From: Terriglobia bacterium
GTDB lineage: Bacteria > Acidobacteriota > Terriglobia > Bryobacterales > Bryobacteraceae
Reading direction: 5' to 3'
Length of the DNA stretch: 36,077 bases
Assembly: GCA_003175985.1 (NCBI GenBank)
Contig: PSRJ01000245.1
Location: 1-36,077, forward strand
Under the pieces are notes generated by a model. It did not search any database. It was not told where the DNA came from and saw nothing but the letters and a program-made list of their open reading frames with translations. Each line of letters starts with the position of its first letter. Within the stretch, counting starts at the first letter, position 1. A program made the position numbers and the translations under genes. Shown here piece after piece: positions 1-7,264 of this stretch.

Positions 1-50
1 ATCCGTTCAGGTTTCGATTTGGCATTGCATCCTGGACCTAAATCGTTGAA

Positions 51-56
51 AATAAT
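51..56 (+). promoter_or_regulatory. Possible -10 element before the MDR dehydrogenase
   Basis: AATAAT lies 24 bases before the chosen GTG, inside an AT-rich patch where AATCGTT occurs twice. TTGCAT at 25-30 is the nearest -35-like hexamer but its 20-base spacing is too long. The window starts only 50 bases upstream, so more context is missing. Weak call. Confidence 0.3.
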
Positions 57-80
57 CGTTCAGCCACAGAGGTGCGTATA

Positions 81-1121
81 GTGAATAGCCAGATGATGGC
101 TGCCGTCCTTTACGGCAAGGAAAACTTGCAGGTGGAGTCGGTCGCAGTTCCCCATATAGGCAACGAAGACATTCTGGTTCGAGTAAAGGTGGCGCTGACC
201 TGTGGTACAGATGTAAAGGTCTTCCGCCGAGGCTATCACGCCCGTATGATCGTGCCGCCCGCCGTGTTCGGGCACGAGCTGGCCGGGGACGTTGTCGCGG
301 TCGGTGGAGGCGTCGCGAATATTCAACCCGGAGAGCGCGTAGTCGCAGCGAATTCCGCTCCCTGTGACCAGTGTTTCTTCTGCCGGCGCGGACTGGAAAA
401 TCTTTGCGAGGATCTACTTTTTAACAACGGCGCCTATGCCGAGTACATTCGCATCCCCGGCCGGATCGTGAAGCGGAATACTTACGTGATTCCGAAACAT
501 GTGACTTACCACGACGCGGCGCTGGTCGAGCCCCTGGCGTGCGTGTTGCGGGGGTTTGAGGAAACAGCTCCGAAACCGGGCGACACCATTTCTATCATTG
601 GGCTTGGCCCCATCGGCCTGATGTTCGTCAAGCTGGCCAAACTCTATGGCTGCCGCGTGATCGCCGTGGGCCGGCGCAAAACGCAATTGGATCGGGCGGC
701 TTCGCTGGGAGCCGACGAGCTGATTGAAGCGCACGCGGATTCCAACCCGATCCCCGCGATCCGGCGGATGACTCAGGGTCGGGGCGTGGATATCGCAATT
801 GAAGCGGTGGGCCGGCCGCAAACGTGGCATTGGGCCGTGGACATGGTACGGCGAGGCGGTACGGTCAACTTTTTCGGCGGCTGTCCCAATGACAGTAAAG
901 TCAGTCTCGATACCGCACTGCTGCACTACTCCGAGATCACCTGTAAAGCAACCTTTCACCACACGCCGGCTTACATCCGCAAGGCACTCGACCTGATTTG
1001 TGCGGGGCACATCACTGCCGCGTTTTTTGTCAATCGCGAGGAACCGCTCGCCAATCTGCTGCACGTCATGCGCCACCTGATGAGCCACAACGGGCACCTG
1101 AAGACGGCGATTCTTCCCTAG
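81..1121 (+). CDS. Zinc-dependent MDR alcohol/polyol dehydrogenase
   Basis: Medium-chain dehydrogenase/reductase of about 346 residues that would oxidise an alcohol or polyol with NAD(P) in the cytoplasm. Visible motifs are the catalytic zinc Cys near residue 41 (LTCGTD), GHE near 64-66, the structural-zinc set CxxCxxCx7C at about 95-109, and a Rossmann GLGPIG near 174. Its layout is closest to threonine/sorbitol dehydrogenase-like enzymes; the substrate cannot be read. I chose GTG at 81 rather than GTG at 72 because AGAGG at 68-72 lies 8 bases before it. Nine bases separate it from hpnC, so it probably shares an mRNA with the squalene genes, and a role in isoprenoid metabolism is possible but unproven. 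Confidence 0.85.
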   Translation: MNSQMMAAVLYGKENLQVESVAVPHIGNEDILVRVKVALTCGTDVKVFRRGYHARMIVPPAVFGHELAGDVVAVGGGVANIQPGERVVAANSAPCDQCFFCRRGLENLCEDLLFNNGAYAEYIRIPGRIVKRNTYVIPKHVTYHDAALVEPLACVLRGFEETAPKPGDTISIIGLGPIGLMFVKLAKLYGCRVIAVGRRKTQLDRAASLGADELIEAHADSNPIPAIRRMTQGRGVDIAIEAVGRPQTWHWAVDMVRRGGTVNFFGGCPNDSKVSLDTALLHYSEITCKATFHHTPAYIRKALDLICAGHITAAFFVNREEPLANLLHVMRHLMSHNGHLKTAILP

Positions 1122-1130
1122 AGGCAGGTA

Positions 1131-2057
1131 GTGGGCGAGCCCGCGTTTTTGCCTCCCGCCGCATTCGTCCGCTCCCCGGAAGCACTACACCATCGGTATT
1201 CGCTGGAGGAGGCGTGTGCCTATACGCGCTGGCTCGCCACCCACCATTACGAGAATTTCCACGTGGTGAGTTTCCTGTTACCCAAACGGCTGCACCAGGA
1301 TTTTTACAACGTTTATGCGTATTGCCGGTGGGCGGACGATCTGGGCGATGAAATGGGCGAGCGCGAAGAAAGCCTGCGCCTGCTCGATTGGTGGGGCAGG
1401 GAACTGGAAGCCATGTATGCCGGCTCGGCGTCGCATCCCGTTTTTGTCGCATTGTTGCCTACGGTGCGCCGGCATAGTATTCCACGCGAGCCCTTTGCCG
1501 ATCTGATCCAGGCATTCGTGCAAGACCAGACCGTCAACCGATACGGCAACTTCGACGAACTGTTTGGCTACTGCCGCAATTCCGCCAACCCGGTGGGCCG
1601 GCTGGTGCTTTACTTGTGCGGGTATGGCGACCGGGAACGGCAGGCGCTCTCCGATGCCACCTGCACGGCCCTGCAGCTCGCCAACTTCTGGCAGGACGTC
1701 ACCGTCGATCTTCTGAAGGACCGCATTTATATACCGCTGGATGTGATGAAACGCCACGGCTATACCCTTGAGGAACTTTTCGCGCGCCGCTTTACAGCTG
1801 CTTTTCGCGCTGTCATGGAAGAAATTGCGGAGGAGACGCGCGAATTGTTTCTTCAAGGCCTGCCGCTTACCGGGATGGTGGATCGCAGGCTGGCCCTCGA
1901 TATCGATCTGTTCAGCCGGGGCGGAATGCGCATCCTGGAAAAAATCAAAGCGCAGGGCTACGATGTTCTCAGCGCGCGCCCGGCCATTTCGAAGGTGGAA
2001 CGCGTCCGCCTGCTGCTAGCGTCGTTGGCGCGCACAGCTTTTTACCGGGCGGCCTGA
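1131..2057 (+). CDS. hpnC: Squalene synthase HpnC
   Basis: Trans-isoprenyl diphosphate synthase of the squalene/phytoene synthase fold, 308 residues. In the HpnC/HpnD/HpnE route, HpnD makes presqualene diphosphate from two farnesyl diphosphates, HpnC converts it to hydroxysqualene, and HpnE reduces that to squalene for hopanoids. The first Asp-rich motif reads DDLGDE at about 69-74. The second is QLANFWQDVTVD at about 182-193, where HpnD-type enzymes have NxxRDxxED. GTG at 1131 follows GAGGCAGG at 1121. The stop overlaps the hpnD start by one base (TGATG), implying translational coupling. The C-terminus (KAQGYDVLSARPAISKVER) is typical of the family. Assignment as HpnC rather than HpnD rests on the degenerate second motif and on gene order. 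Confidence 0.88.
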   Translation: MGEPAFLPPAAFVRSPEALHHRYSLEEACAYTRWLATHHYENFHVVSFLLPKRLHQDFYNVYAYCRWADDLGDEMGEREESLRLLDWWGRELEAMYAGSASHPVFVALLPTVRRHSIPREPFADLIQAFVQDQTVNRYGNFDELFGYCRNSANPVGRLVLYLCGYGDRERQALSDATCTALQLANFWQDVTVDLLKDRIYIPLDVMKRHGYTLEELFARRFTAAFRAVMEEIAEETRELFLQGLPLTGMVDRRLALDIDLFSRGGMRILEKIKAQGYDVLSARPAISKVERVRLLLASLARTAFYRAA

Positions 2058-2935
2058 TGAACGCGATCGATCAGTCGTACGACTACTGCCGCCGCGTTGC
2101 CCGTAAACGCGCCAAGAATTTCTATTACTCGTTTCTGCTGCTTTCGTCGCAGCAGCGCAAGGCCATGTGCGCGATCTATGCTTTCATGCGCTATTGTGAC
2201 GACCTCAGCGATGAACCCGGCGCTTCCCGCGCGGCGATTGACCGCTGGCGCGTGGAGATGGAAAACGCGCTTGAGGGGCGTTTGAGCGGCCATCCGGTCT
2301 GGCCGGCCTTTCATCACACCGTGCGCCGTTTCGGCATTCCCCACGATTACTTCCGCGAGATGATCGCCGGCGTCGCCTCCGATCTGGAACCGCGGCGCGT
2401 TGAAACCTTCGAGGAGTTGTACAAGTATTGCTACCAGGTTGCGTCGGTCGTCGGGCTCACCATTGTTCATATCTTCGGATTCGATACGCGCAGCGTGCTG
2501 CCCCTGGCGGAGAAGTGCGGCGTCGCGTTTCAGTTGACCAATATTCTGCGCGATATCCGCGAGGACGCCGAGCGCGGCCGCATCTATCTGCCGGCCGAGG
2601 ATCTAAGCCGTTTCGCAGTTTCCGGGCAGGACCTGCGCACAGGCAACCGCACCGAGGCTTTTCTGAGCCTGATGCGGTTCGAGGCGGCGAGGGCGCGCGC
2701 TTACTACGACGAGTCTCTGCCCTTATTGGAACTGGTTCATCCGCGTAGCCGCCCTTCGTTGTGGGCCCTCATCACGATTTACTCGCGGTTGCTGGAGCGC
2801 ATTGAAGCCACCAACTACGATGTGTTCTCGCGCCGGGTGCGGTTATCGACGCTGGAAAAATCGGGGATCCTGCTTCAGGCCCTGTTTTCGGCCCATGGGG
2901 CAGCTTCGCCTCGTCCGGCGGCCATGATGAAATAA
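2057..2935 (+). CDS. hpnD: Presqualene diphosphate synthase HpnD
   Basis: Squalene/phytoene synthase family enzyme of 292 residues that joins two farnesyl diphosphates into presqualene diphosphate at the membrane face. Both catalytic Asp motifs are intact: DDLSDE near 48-53 and NILRDIREDAERGRIYLP from about 162. The C-terminal TNYDVFSRRVRLS stretch matches the family. The start ATG overlaps the hpnC stop. The third gene of the usual trio, hpnE (an FAD amine-oxidase-like protein), is not next door: an MCE protein follows, so hpnE must be elsewhere or replaced. Confidence 0.9.
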   Translation: MNAIDQSYDYCRRVARKRAKNFYYSFLLLSSQQRKAMCAIYAFMRYCDDLSDEPGASRAAIDRWRVEMENALEGRLSGHPVWPAFHHTVRRFGIPHDYFREMIAGVASDLEPRRVETFEELYKYCYQVASVVGLTIVHIFGFDTRSVLPLAEKCGVAFQLTNILRDIREDAERGRIYLPAEDLSRFAVSGQDLRTGNRTEAFLSLMRFEAARARAYYDESLPLLELVHPRSRPSLWALITIYSRLLERIEATNYDVFSRRVRLSTLEKSGILLQALFSAHGAASPRPAAMMK

Positions 2936-2957
2936 CTCGTATACCGGCGACGCGCGG

Positions 2958-2963
2958 TAAAAT
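2958..2963 (+). promoter_or_regulatory. -10 element for a near-leaderless mlaD-like mRNA
   Basis: TAAAAT ends 8 bases before the ATG at 2972. A start site about 7 bases downstream of the hexamer would fall at or within two bases of the ATG, and no Shine-Dalgarno sequence lies between. No clear -35 hexamer is present. Confidence 0.5.
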
Positions 2964-2971
2964 CCGATTGG

Positions 2972-3991
2972 ATGCCGTCTGCCGACCGCGTGAACTGGGC
3001 CAAAATCCGCGTCATTGTCGTTTCCGTGGCTGCCCTGTCTATTCTTTCCGTTCTCGCGTTCCTGCTCACGGGCGGCACTCTGCTCACCGAAAGAGTCACG
3101 CTGTACATCGCCATTCCGGACGCGACCGGCCTGAGTTCCGGATCAGCGGTCCGCGTTAACGGTATCGGCGTGGGCAAGGTGACTGATATTTCGCTGTCGG
3201 GCTCCAATGAACCGAATCGAGTGATCCGCGTATCGATGAGGGTGGAGAAGGATCACCTGCCCGATATTCCCGTCGATTCTTATGCGCAGCTCAGTTCCGA
3301 TTCGCTGGTGGGCGATAAGTACGTGGATGTTACCCGTGGAAAAGCAGGCGCTTACGTGCAGCCAAACGCGGAGATTACCTATCGCGGCCAGCCCGAACTA
3401 CTGCGCACTTTGGATCTCCAGCAATTTGCCGAGCGTCTGCGCAGTATTGATGTGATGTTGACCGACATCGAGCAGGGCCGGAACCGGGTTGGCCAATTCG
3501 TGAATAGTGACGAAATCTACGAGCAACTCCGCAAAGGCCTGGCTGGAATGGAGCGCGACGTTAAGGCCATATCGGAAACCACGACTACCCTGGGCAGCCT
3601 GGTTTCCACAGATACGGTATACCGCGACTTCATCGCCCGTCTCGAGCGGATTGACAACGAATTGGCTCGCATCCAGGCGGGCCAAGGCTCGGTTGGCCGC
3701 CTGCTTCGCGACGATACGCAGTACGTGCAGCTTCGCGATCAACTGGCCGGTTTGCGCCAGAATGTGGCTCGCGCGAGATCGAATCGATTTCTTCAATCCG
3801 ACGATCTCTATGTCACCTGGAACCGGACGTTGACTTCGCTGATCCAGAGCGCGGATCAGATCAACGCCAATCCGATCTTTCAGACATCGGTTATCTACGA
3901 TAATCTGAATGGCGCCGCCCGGGAACTCGCGAACACGGTCCGCGAGTTCCGCCAAGACCCGCAGAAATTTCTGCGCATCAAGGTGTTTTGA
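2972..3991 (+). CDS. MlaD/MCE-domain lipid-transport protein
   Basis: Protein of 339 residues with one N-terminal membrane helix (about 11-32), then an MCE domain (about 36-115) containing the typical glycine-rich turn GLSSGSAVRVNGIGVGKV. A long, mostly helical periplasmic tail follows, with repeated Leu/Arg heptad-like stretches (LERIDNELARIQAG, LRDQLAGLRQNVARARS). MCE proteins are periplasmic lipid shuttles, usually anchored to an ABC transporter (MlaEF) that is not in this window. Its place directly after hpnCD suggests lipid trafficking alongside hopanoid or isoprenoid synthesis. The stop is 6 bases from the stop of the convergent OmpA-like gene. Confidence 0.82.
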   Translation: MPSADRVNWAKIRVIVVSVAALSILSVLAFLLTGGTLLTERVTLYIAIPDATGLSSGSAVRVNGIGVGKVTDISLSGSNEPNRVIRVSMRVEKDHLPDIPVDSYAQLSSDSLVGDKYVDVTRGKAGAYVQPNAEITYRGQPELLRTLDLQQFAERLRSIDVMLTDIEQGRNRVGQFVNSDEIYEQLRKGLAGMERDVKAISETTTTLGSLVSTDTVYRDFIARLERIDNELARIQAGQGSVGRLLRDDTQYVQLRDQLAGLRQNVARARSNRFLQSDDLYVTWNRTLTSLIQSADQINANPIFQTSVIYDNLNGAARELANTVREFRQDPQKFLRIKVF

Positions 3992-3997
3992 GCGGCT

Positions 3998-5656
3998 CTA
4001 TTTCGGCTGAACGCTATCGGGCTCCGTCAGCGAGATTCCGATCGGCTCGCCGGAGACTACCATCTCCACCCGGCGGTTCTGCTGCCGTCCGGCGCCAGTG
4101 TCGTTCGAAGCTACGGGGCCGGCCTTGCCTAATCCGACTGCAGTCACTGTGTTACCGGGCACGGCCTGCTGCACCAGATAATCGCGGACCGCATTGGCGC
4201 GGCGGTCGGATAACTTCAGGTTGTACTCATCGCTGCCGACGCTGTCGGTGTGGCCTTCCAATTGGATTTTCAGACCGGGATAGGCCAGCAGAATGCCTGC
4301 GACCTTGGCCATTTTTTCGCGAGCCCCCGGTTTCAGCGTGTACTTATCGAAATCGAAGAGCACATCGGAGATGTTCACGATGAGTCCGCGGGCCGTCTCG
4401 CGCGTTTCCAGGATCAAGTTGAGCTGTTGTCGCAGACGTTCGCGAAGCTGTGTTTTTTCGTTTTCCGCCTTCTGCCGTTGTTGTTCGGCTTCGACGCGGG
4501 CGCGCTCGGCGTCCTGACGGGCCTGCTCGGCGGCTAGCCGGGCCTGTTCGGCCTGCTGCGCCTGGGACTGCGCCGCTCTCTGCTGTTCCAGGGCAGCGGC
4601 ACGGGCCGCGTCGGCTGCGGCTCTCTCTTGGGCGGCGCGACTGGCGGCTTCCTGGGCTTGTAATCTGGCTTGTTCGGCGGCCTGGCGTTCGGACTCGGCG
4701 CGGGCCCGGCGTTCCTGCTCCAGCCGAGCCTCTTGGGCGGCAAGATCGGCCTTCGCTTTGGCGTCGGCTTCGCGCTGCGCGGCCGCCGCGCGTTCCGCGG
4801 CCAGTTCCTCCTCGCGGATCTTGCGAAGGGTTATGATGCGTGCGTCTTCGGCCATCTGGGTCGCTTCGCGCGCGTTGGTTTCAGAGCTCTTGCGGTTGTG
4901 GCTCTTATTCAGAAAATCCTGCGCGTTTTGCAAGTCGATCTTGGCCTTTTGGAAGGTATCGGCGGCATAGCGATCGGCTCCTGCAATGCGCGCGATCTCC
5001 ATGGCGTTTTCCGCTTCCGCGAGTTGCAACGGCCCCTTGGGATCGATCCGGATAGGCTTGAACGCGGAGCGGTTCAGAATGTATTGGCCGCGCTGAAGCA
5101 ATTCGTACTTGGCGTCGACTTGTTCGATCGTCCCGGTGGTATCGTTGCGGATGAAGTTCTCGGCCACCACAACATCGCTCGGTTGCGTCACCGCGAAATA
5201 AGGCTCCGCGGTTACGATCAACCCGAAACTCTGCAAATCGGTAGTGGAAAGCAGATCCGCATGATCGCCTTGAAGGACAACCTCACCCAGGTTCGCGGGA
5301 CGCCCTTCGGGGGTGATTGCCCAGAGCACATAGGTCAGGTACTCGGGCCCGAACTGGCTTGCCGGCGTCAGATGATCCAGGTGCGTTTCGATCTTCGTGG
5401 ACCCGAGCCGGCTGTCTACATCGGCTTTTCCTCGCGCGGCTGGCATCAGCTCCGTTCCGCGAAAGTCCACCTTCGTCTGGCCCGTCCGGTGGTGATAATT
5501 GATTGCCTTGGTCGTGCGCGATACCACGGTGACGCGGAAGATCGGCATAGGCTGGCCGGTTTCGTTAGGTGTCAACGCCTGCTGGCGTTGCGTCGGGTTT
5601 GGTTCCTGTGCCAGCGAAATCCCCAGTAAGAGAACGAACAGGCTTGCGAGTTTCAT
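3998..5656 (-). CDS. OmpA-family envelope protein with long Ala/Glu/Gln coiled coil
   Basis: Exported protein of about 552 residues. A signal peptide (MKLASLFVLLLGISLAQ) is followed by about 220 residues of unassigned, probably beta-rich sequence. Next comes a charged Ala/Glu/Gln/Arg-rich coiled coil (about 245-410), and then an OmpA-like peptidoglycan-binding domain starting at ISDVLFDFDKYTLKPGA and holding the GHTDSVGSDEYN and LSDRRANAVRDYL motifs. It most likely links the envelope to peptidoglycan. ATG at 5656 was preferred over GTG at 5668 because GAGGGAG lies about 11 bases before the ATG but touches the GTG. There is no lipobox Cys. The function of the N-terminal part is unknown. Confidence 0.85.
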   Translation of the reverse strand: MKLASLFVLLLGISLAQEPNPTQRQQALTPNETGQPMPIFRVTVVSRTTKAINYHHRTGQTKVDFRGTELMPAARGKADVDSRLGSTKIETHLDHLTPASQFGPEYLTYVLWAITPEGRPANLGEVVLQGDHADLLSTTDLQSFGLIVTAEPYFAVTQPSDVVVAENFIRNDTTGTIEQVDAKYELLQRGQYILNRSAFKPIRIDPKGPLQLAEAENAMEIARIAGADRYAADTFQKAKIDLQNAQDFLNKSHNRKSSETNAREATQMAEDARIITLRKIREEELAAERAAAAQREADAKAKADLAAQEARLEQERRARAESERQAAEQARLQAQEAASRAAQERAAADAARAAALEQQRAAQSQAQQAEQARLAAEQARQDAERARVEAEQQRQKAENEKTQLRERLRQQLNLILETRETARGLIVNISDVLFDFDKYTLKPGAREKMAKVAGILLAYPGLKIQLEGHTDSVGSDEYNLKLSDRRANAVRDYLVQQAVPGNTVTAVGLGKAGPVASNDTGAGRQQNRRVEMVVSGEPIGISLTEPDSVQPK

Positions 5657-5681
5657 GTATCTTTGCACTCCCTCAGGGGGC

Positions 5682-5708
5682 TTTATGCACGCAAACGGCC
5701 CCTGTAAA
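5682..5708 (-). promoter_or_regulatory. Possible promoter of the OmpA-like gene
   Basis: On the minus strand TTTACA (5708-5703) and CATAAA (5687-5682) are separated by 15 bases and lie 26 bases before the ATG at 5656. Spacing is shorter than ideal, so this is a weak call. It shares the intergenic region with the divergent tgt promoter. Confidence 0.3.
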
Positions 5709-5751
5709 GCGGATCACAATCCTGGACGCGGGCCGACGAGCCACCCGCGCG

Positions 5752-5757
5752 TACAAT
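5752..5757 (+). promoter_or_regulatory. -10 element for a leaderless tgt mRNA
   Basis: TACAAT ends 5 bases before the TTG at 5763. A transcript starting about 7 bases downstream would begin at or one base after the start codon. No -35 match is visible. The same hexamer precedes the relA/spoT gene. Confidence 0.45.
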
Positions 5758-5762
5758 CAAAG

Positions 5763-6896
5763 TTGCGCATCACCTTCGAACTTCTGGCAGAGTGTCCGCA
5801 AACTCGGGCGCGTGCCGGCCTGCTGCACACACCGCACGGGACCATCGAGACTCCCGTTTTCATGCCCGTTGGCACGCAAGCGACAGTCAAAGGTCTCACA
5901 CAAAGAGACCTCGCGGGAGAATTAGGCGTGCAGATTCTGCTGGCCAACACATATCATCTCTTCTTACGGCCAGGGCATGAATTGATCCGCCGGCTCGGCG
6001 GGCTGCACACATTCATGTCCTGGCCGAACGCTATCCTGACCGACTCCGGGGGGTTTCAGGTATTCAGTCTGAGCGGCCTGCGCAAAATCACCGATGAAGG
6101 CGTCGTGTTTCAGTCGCATCTGGATGGCGATCTCCACAGTTTCACGCCGGAATCCACTGTCGACGTGCAGCTTGCGCTGGGCAGCGACATTCTTATGATG
6201 CTCGACGAGTGCCCGGAATATCCGGTGAGCCACGAATACGCACGGACAAGTATGGAACGGACGGTACGCTGGGCGCGCCAGGCGATGGCTCACTACCGCC
6301 GCCACGCAACCGATCCCAGCCGGCAGGCGCTATTCCCGATTGTTCAGGGCTCGATGTTCCCGGACCTGCGCAGGGCTTGCGCCGAAGCTCTGGTGGAACT
6401 GGAAGCGGAGGGGTACGCGATCGGCGGGCTTTCCGTGGGAGAACCGCGCCCGCTCAGCATGGAAATGGTCGAGGCGGCTGAGAGCATCTTGCCGCGTAGC
6501 CGGCCGCGGTATGCCATGGGCGTGGGGATGCCCGCCGAGCTTCCCGAATACGTGGCTCGCGGCGTGGACATGATGGACTGCGTGCTTCCCTCGCGGAATG
6601 CACGCAACGGGTATCTGTTCACCTCACAAGGGCGCGTCATCATCAAACATGCGCGGTACAAAGACGATCCGGCGCCGGTGGATGAAAACTGCCGGTGTTA
6701 TACTTGTTCGGGATACTCCCGAGCTTATCTCCGCCATTTGTTCCAGTCCGGGGAGATCTTGTATGCAGTTCTCGCTACCCGGCACAACCTCCAGCGGTAC
6801 CTTGACATCATGCGGCAGATCAGGCAGGCTATACTATCGGGTTCCTTTCCGGAATGTCTCCGGACTTTCCGCTCGGCCTCGCCGGATGCCGAGTGA
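5763..6896 (+). CDS. tgt: Queuine tRNA-ribosyltransferase (Tgt)
   Basis: Tgt exchanges guanine-34 of GUN-anticodon tRNAs for the queuosine precursor preQ1 in bacteria. Visible motifs are TPVFMPVGTQATVKG, LANTYHLFLRPG, the catalytic region TDSGGFQVFSLS, IVQGSMFPDLR, GGLSVGEP, the second catalytic Asp in DMMDCVLPSRNARNG, and the zinc site CRCYTCxxYSRAYLRHL. With TTG at 5763 the protein is 377 residues, the usual family length, and starts only three residues before the conserved FELL. An in-frame ATG at 5685 with AGGGGG upstream is the alternative, but it adds 26 residues of low-conservation sequence that also overlap the tgt -10. The gene heads the common tgt-yajC-secD-secF order. Confidence 0.93.
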   Translation: MRITFELLAECPQTRARAGLLHTPHGTIETPVFMPVGTQATVKGLTQRDLAGELGVQILLANTYHLFLRPGHELIRRLGGLHTFMSWPNAILTDSGGFQVFSLSGLRKITDEGVVFQSHLDGDLHSFTPESTVDVQLALGSDILMMLDECPEYPVSHEYARTSMERTVRWARQAMAHYRRHATDPSRQALFPIVQGSMFPDLRRACAEALVELEAEGYAIGGLSVGEPRPLSMEMVEAAESILPRSRPRYAMGVGMPAELPEYVARGVDMMDCVLPSRNARNGYLFTSQGRVIIKHARYKDDPAPVDENCRCYTCSGYSRAYLRHLFQSGEILYAVLATRHNLQRYLDIMRQIRQAILSGSFPECLRTFRSASPDAE

Positions 6897-6914
6897 TTTC
6901 CGTGTGGTCGTGAC

Positions 6915-7226
6915 GTGTTCCTGAGTTTGTTTTTGCAATCATCGACGCCGAATTCTCTGCTGGGTTTCCTGCCGATTCTCCTCATTTTTGGGATCTTCTA
7001 TTTTCTGTTGTTCATGCCCATGCAGCGCCAGAAGAAGCAGCAGCAGAAGATGCTGGCGGCACTGCAGAACGGCCAGGTGGTTTTGACCAGCGGAGGGATT
7101 GTCGGAACAATCATCGCCATCGAGAGCGATGATACGCTGGTATTACGCGTCAAACCGGACAATGTCAAGATCCAGGTGGCGCGGAATGCCGTCTCGAGTC
7201 TGGTCTCGGGTGAAGGCAAGAAGTAG
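6915..7226 (+). CDS. yajC: Sec translocon accessory subunit YajC
   Basis: Small single-span membrane protein of 103 residues that associates with SecDF. One hydrophobic helix (LLGFLPILLIFGIFYFLLF) is followed by the signature PMQRQKKQQQKM and the cytoplasmic VVLTSGGIVGTI segment. GTG at 6915 is used, 18 bases after tgt; no better start precedes the helix. secD follows after 38 bases. Confidence 0.93.
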   Translation: MFLSLFLQSSTPNSLLGFLPILLIFGIFYFLLFMPMQRQKKQQQKMLAALQNGQVVLTSGGIVGTIIAIESDDTLVLRVKPDNVKIQVARNAVSSLVSGEGKK

Positions 7227-7264
7227 ATTCGTAGTATCTTATTTGGACGGGCAATTAAACTCCC

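Noticed and set aside
414..1097. Minus-strand ORF opposite the MDR dehydrogenase
   Set aside because: It mirrors a well-supported enzyme with intact zinc and Rossmann motifs and has no ribosome site or recognisable features.
4670..5629. Long plus-strand ORF (319 codons) opposite the OmpA-like gene
   Set aside because: It is the antisense of a high-GC coding region with a clear signal peptide and OmpA domain. Its own translation has no domain, start site or sensible composition.
6691..6705. CGGTGTTATACTTG inside tgt, identical over about 14 bases to the receptor promoter at 17894
   Set aside because: It lies within the conserved zinc-site codons of tgt (CRCYTC region) and no gene starts downstream. 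A chance match is the simplest explanation.
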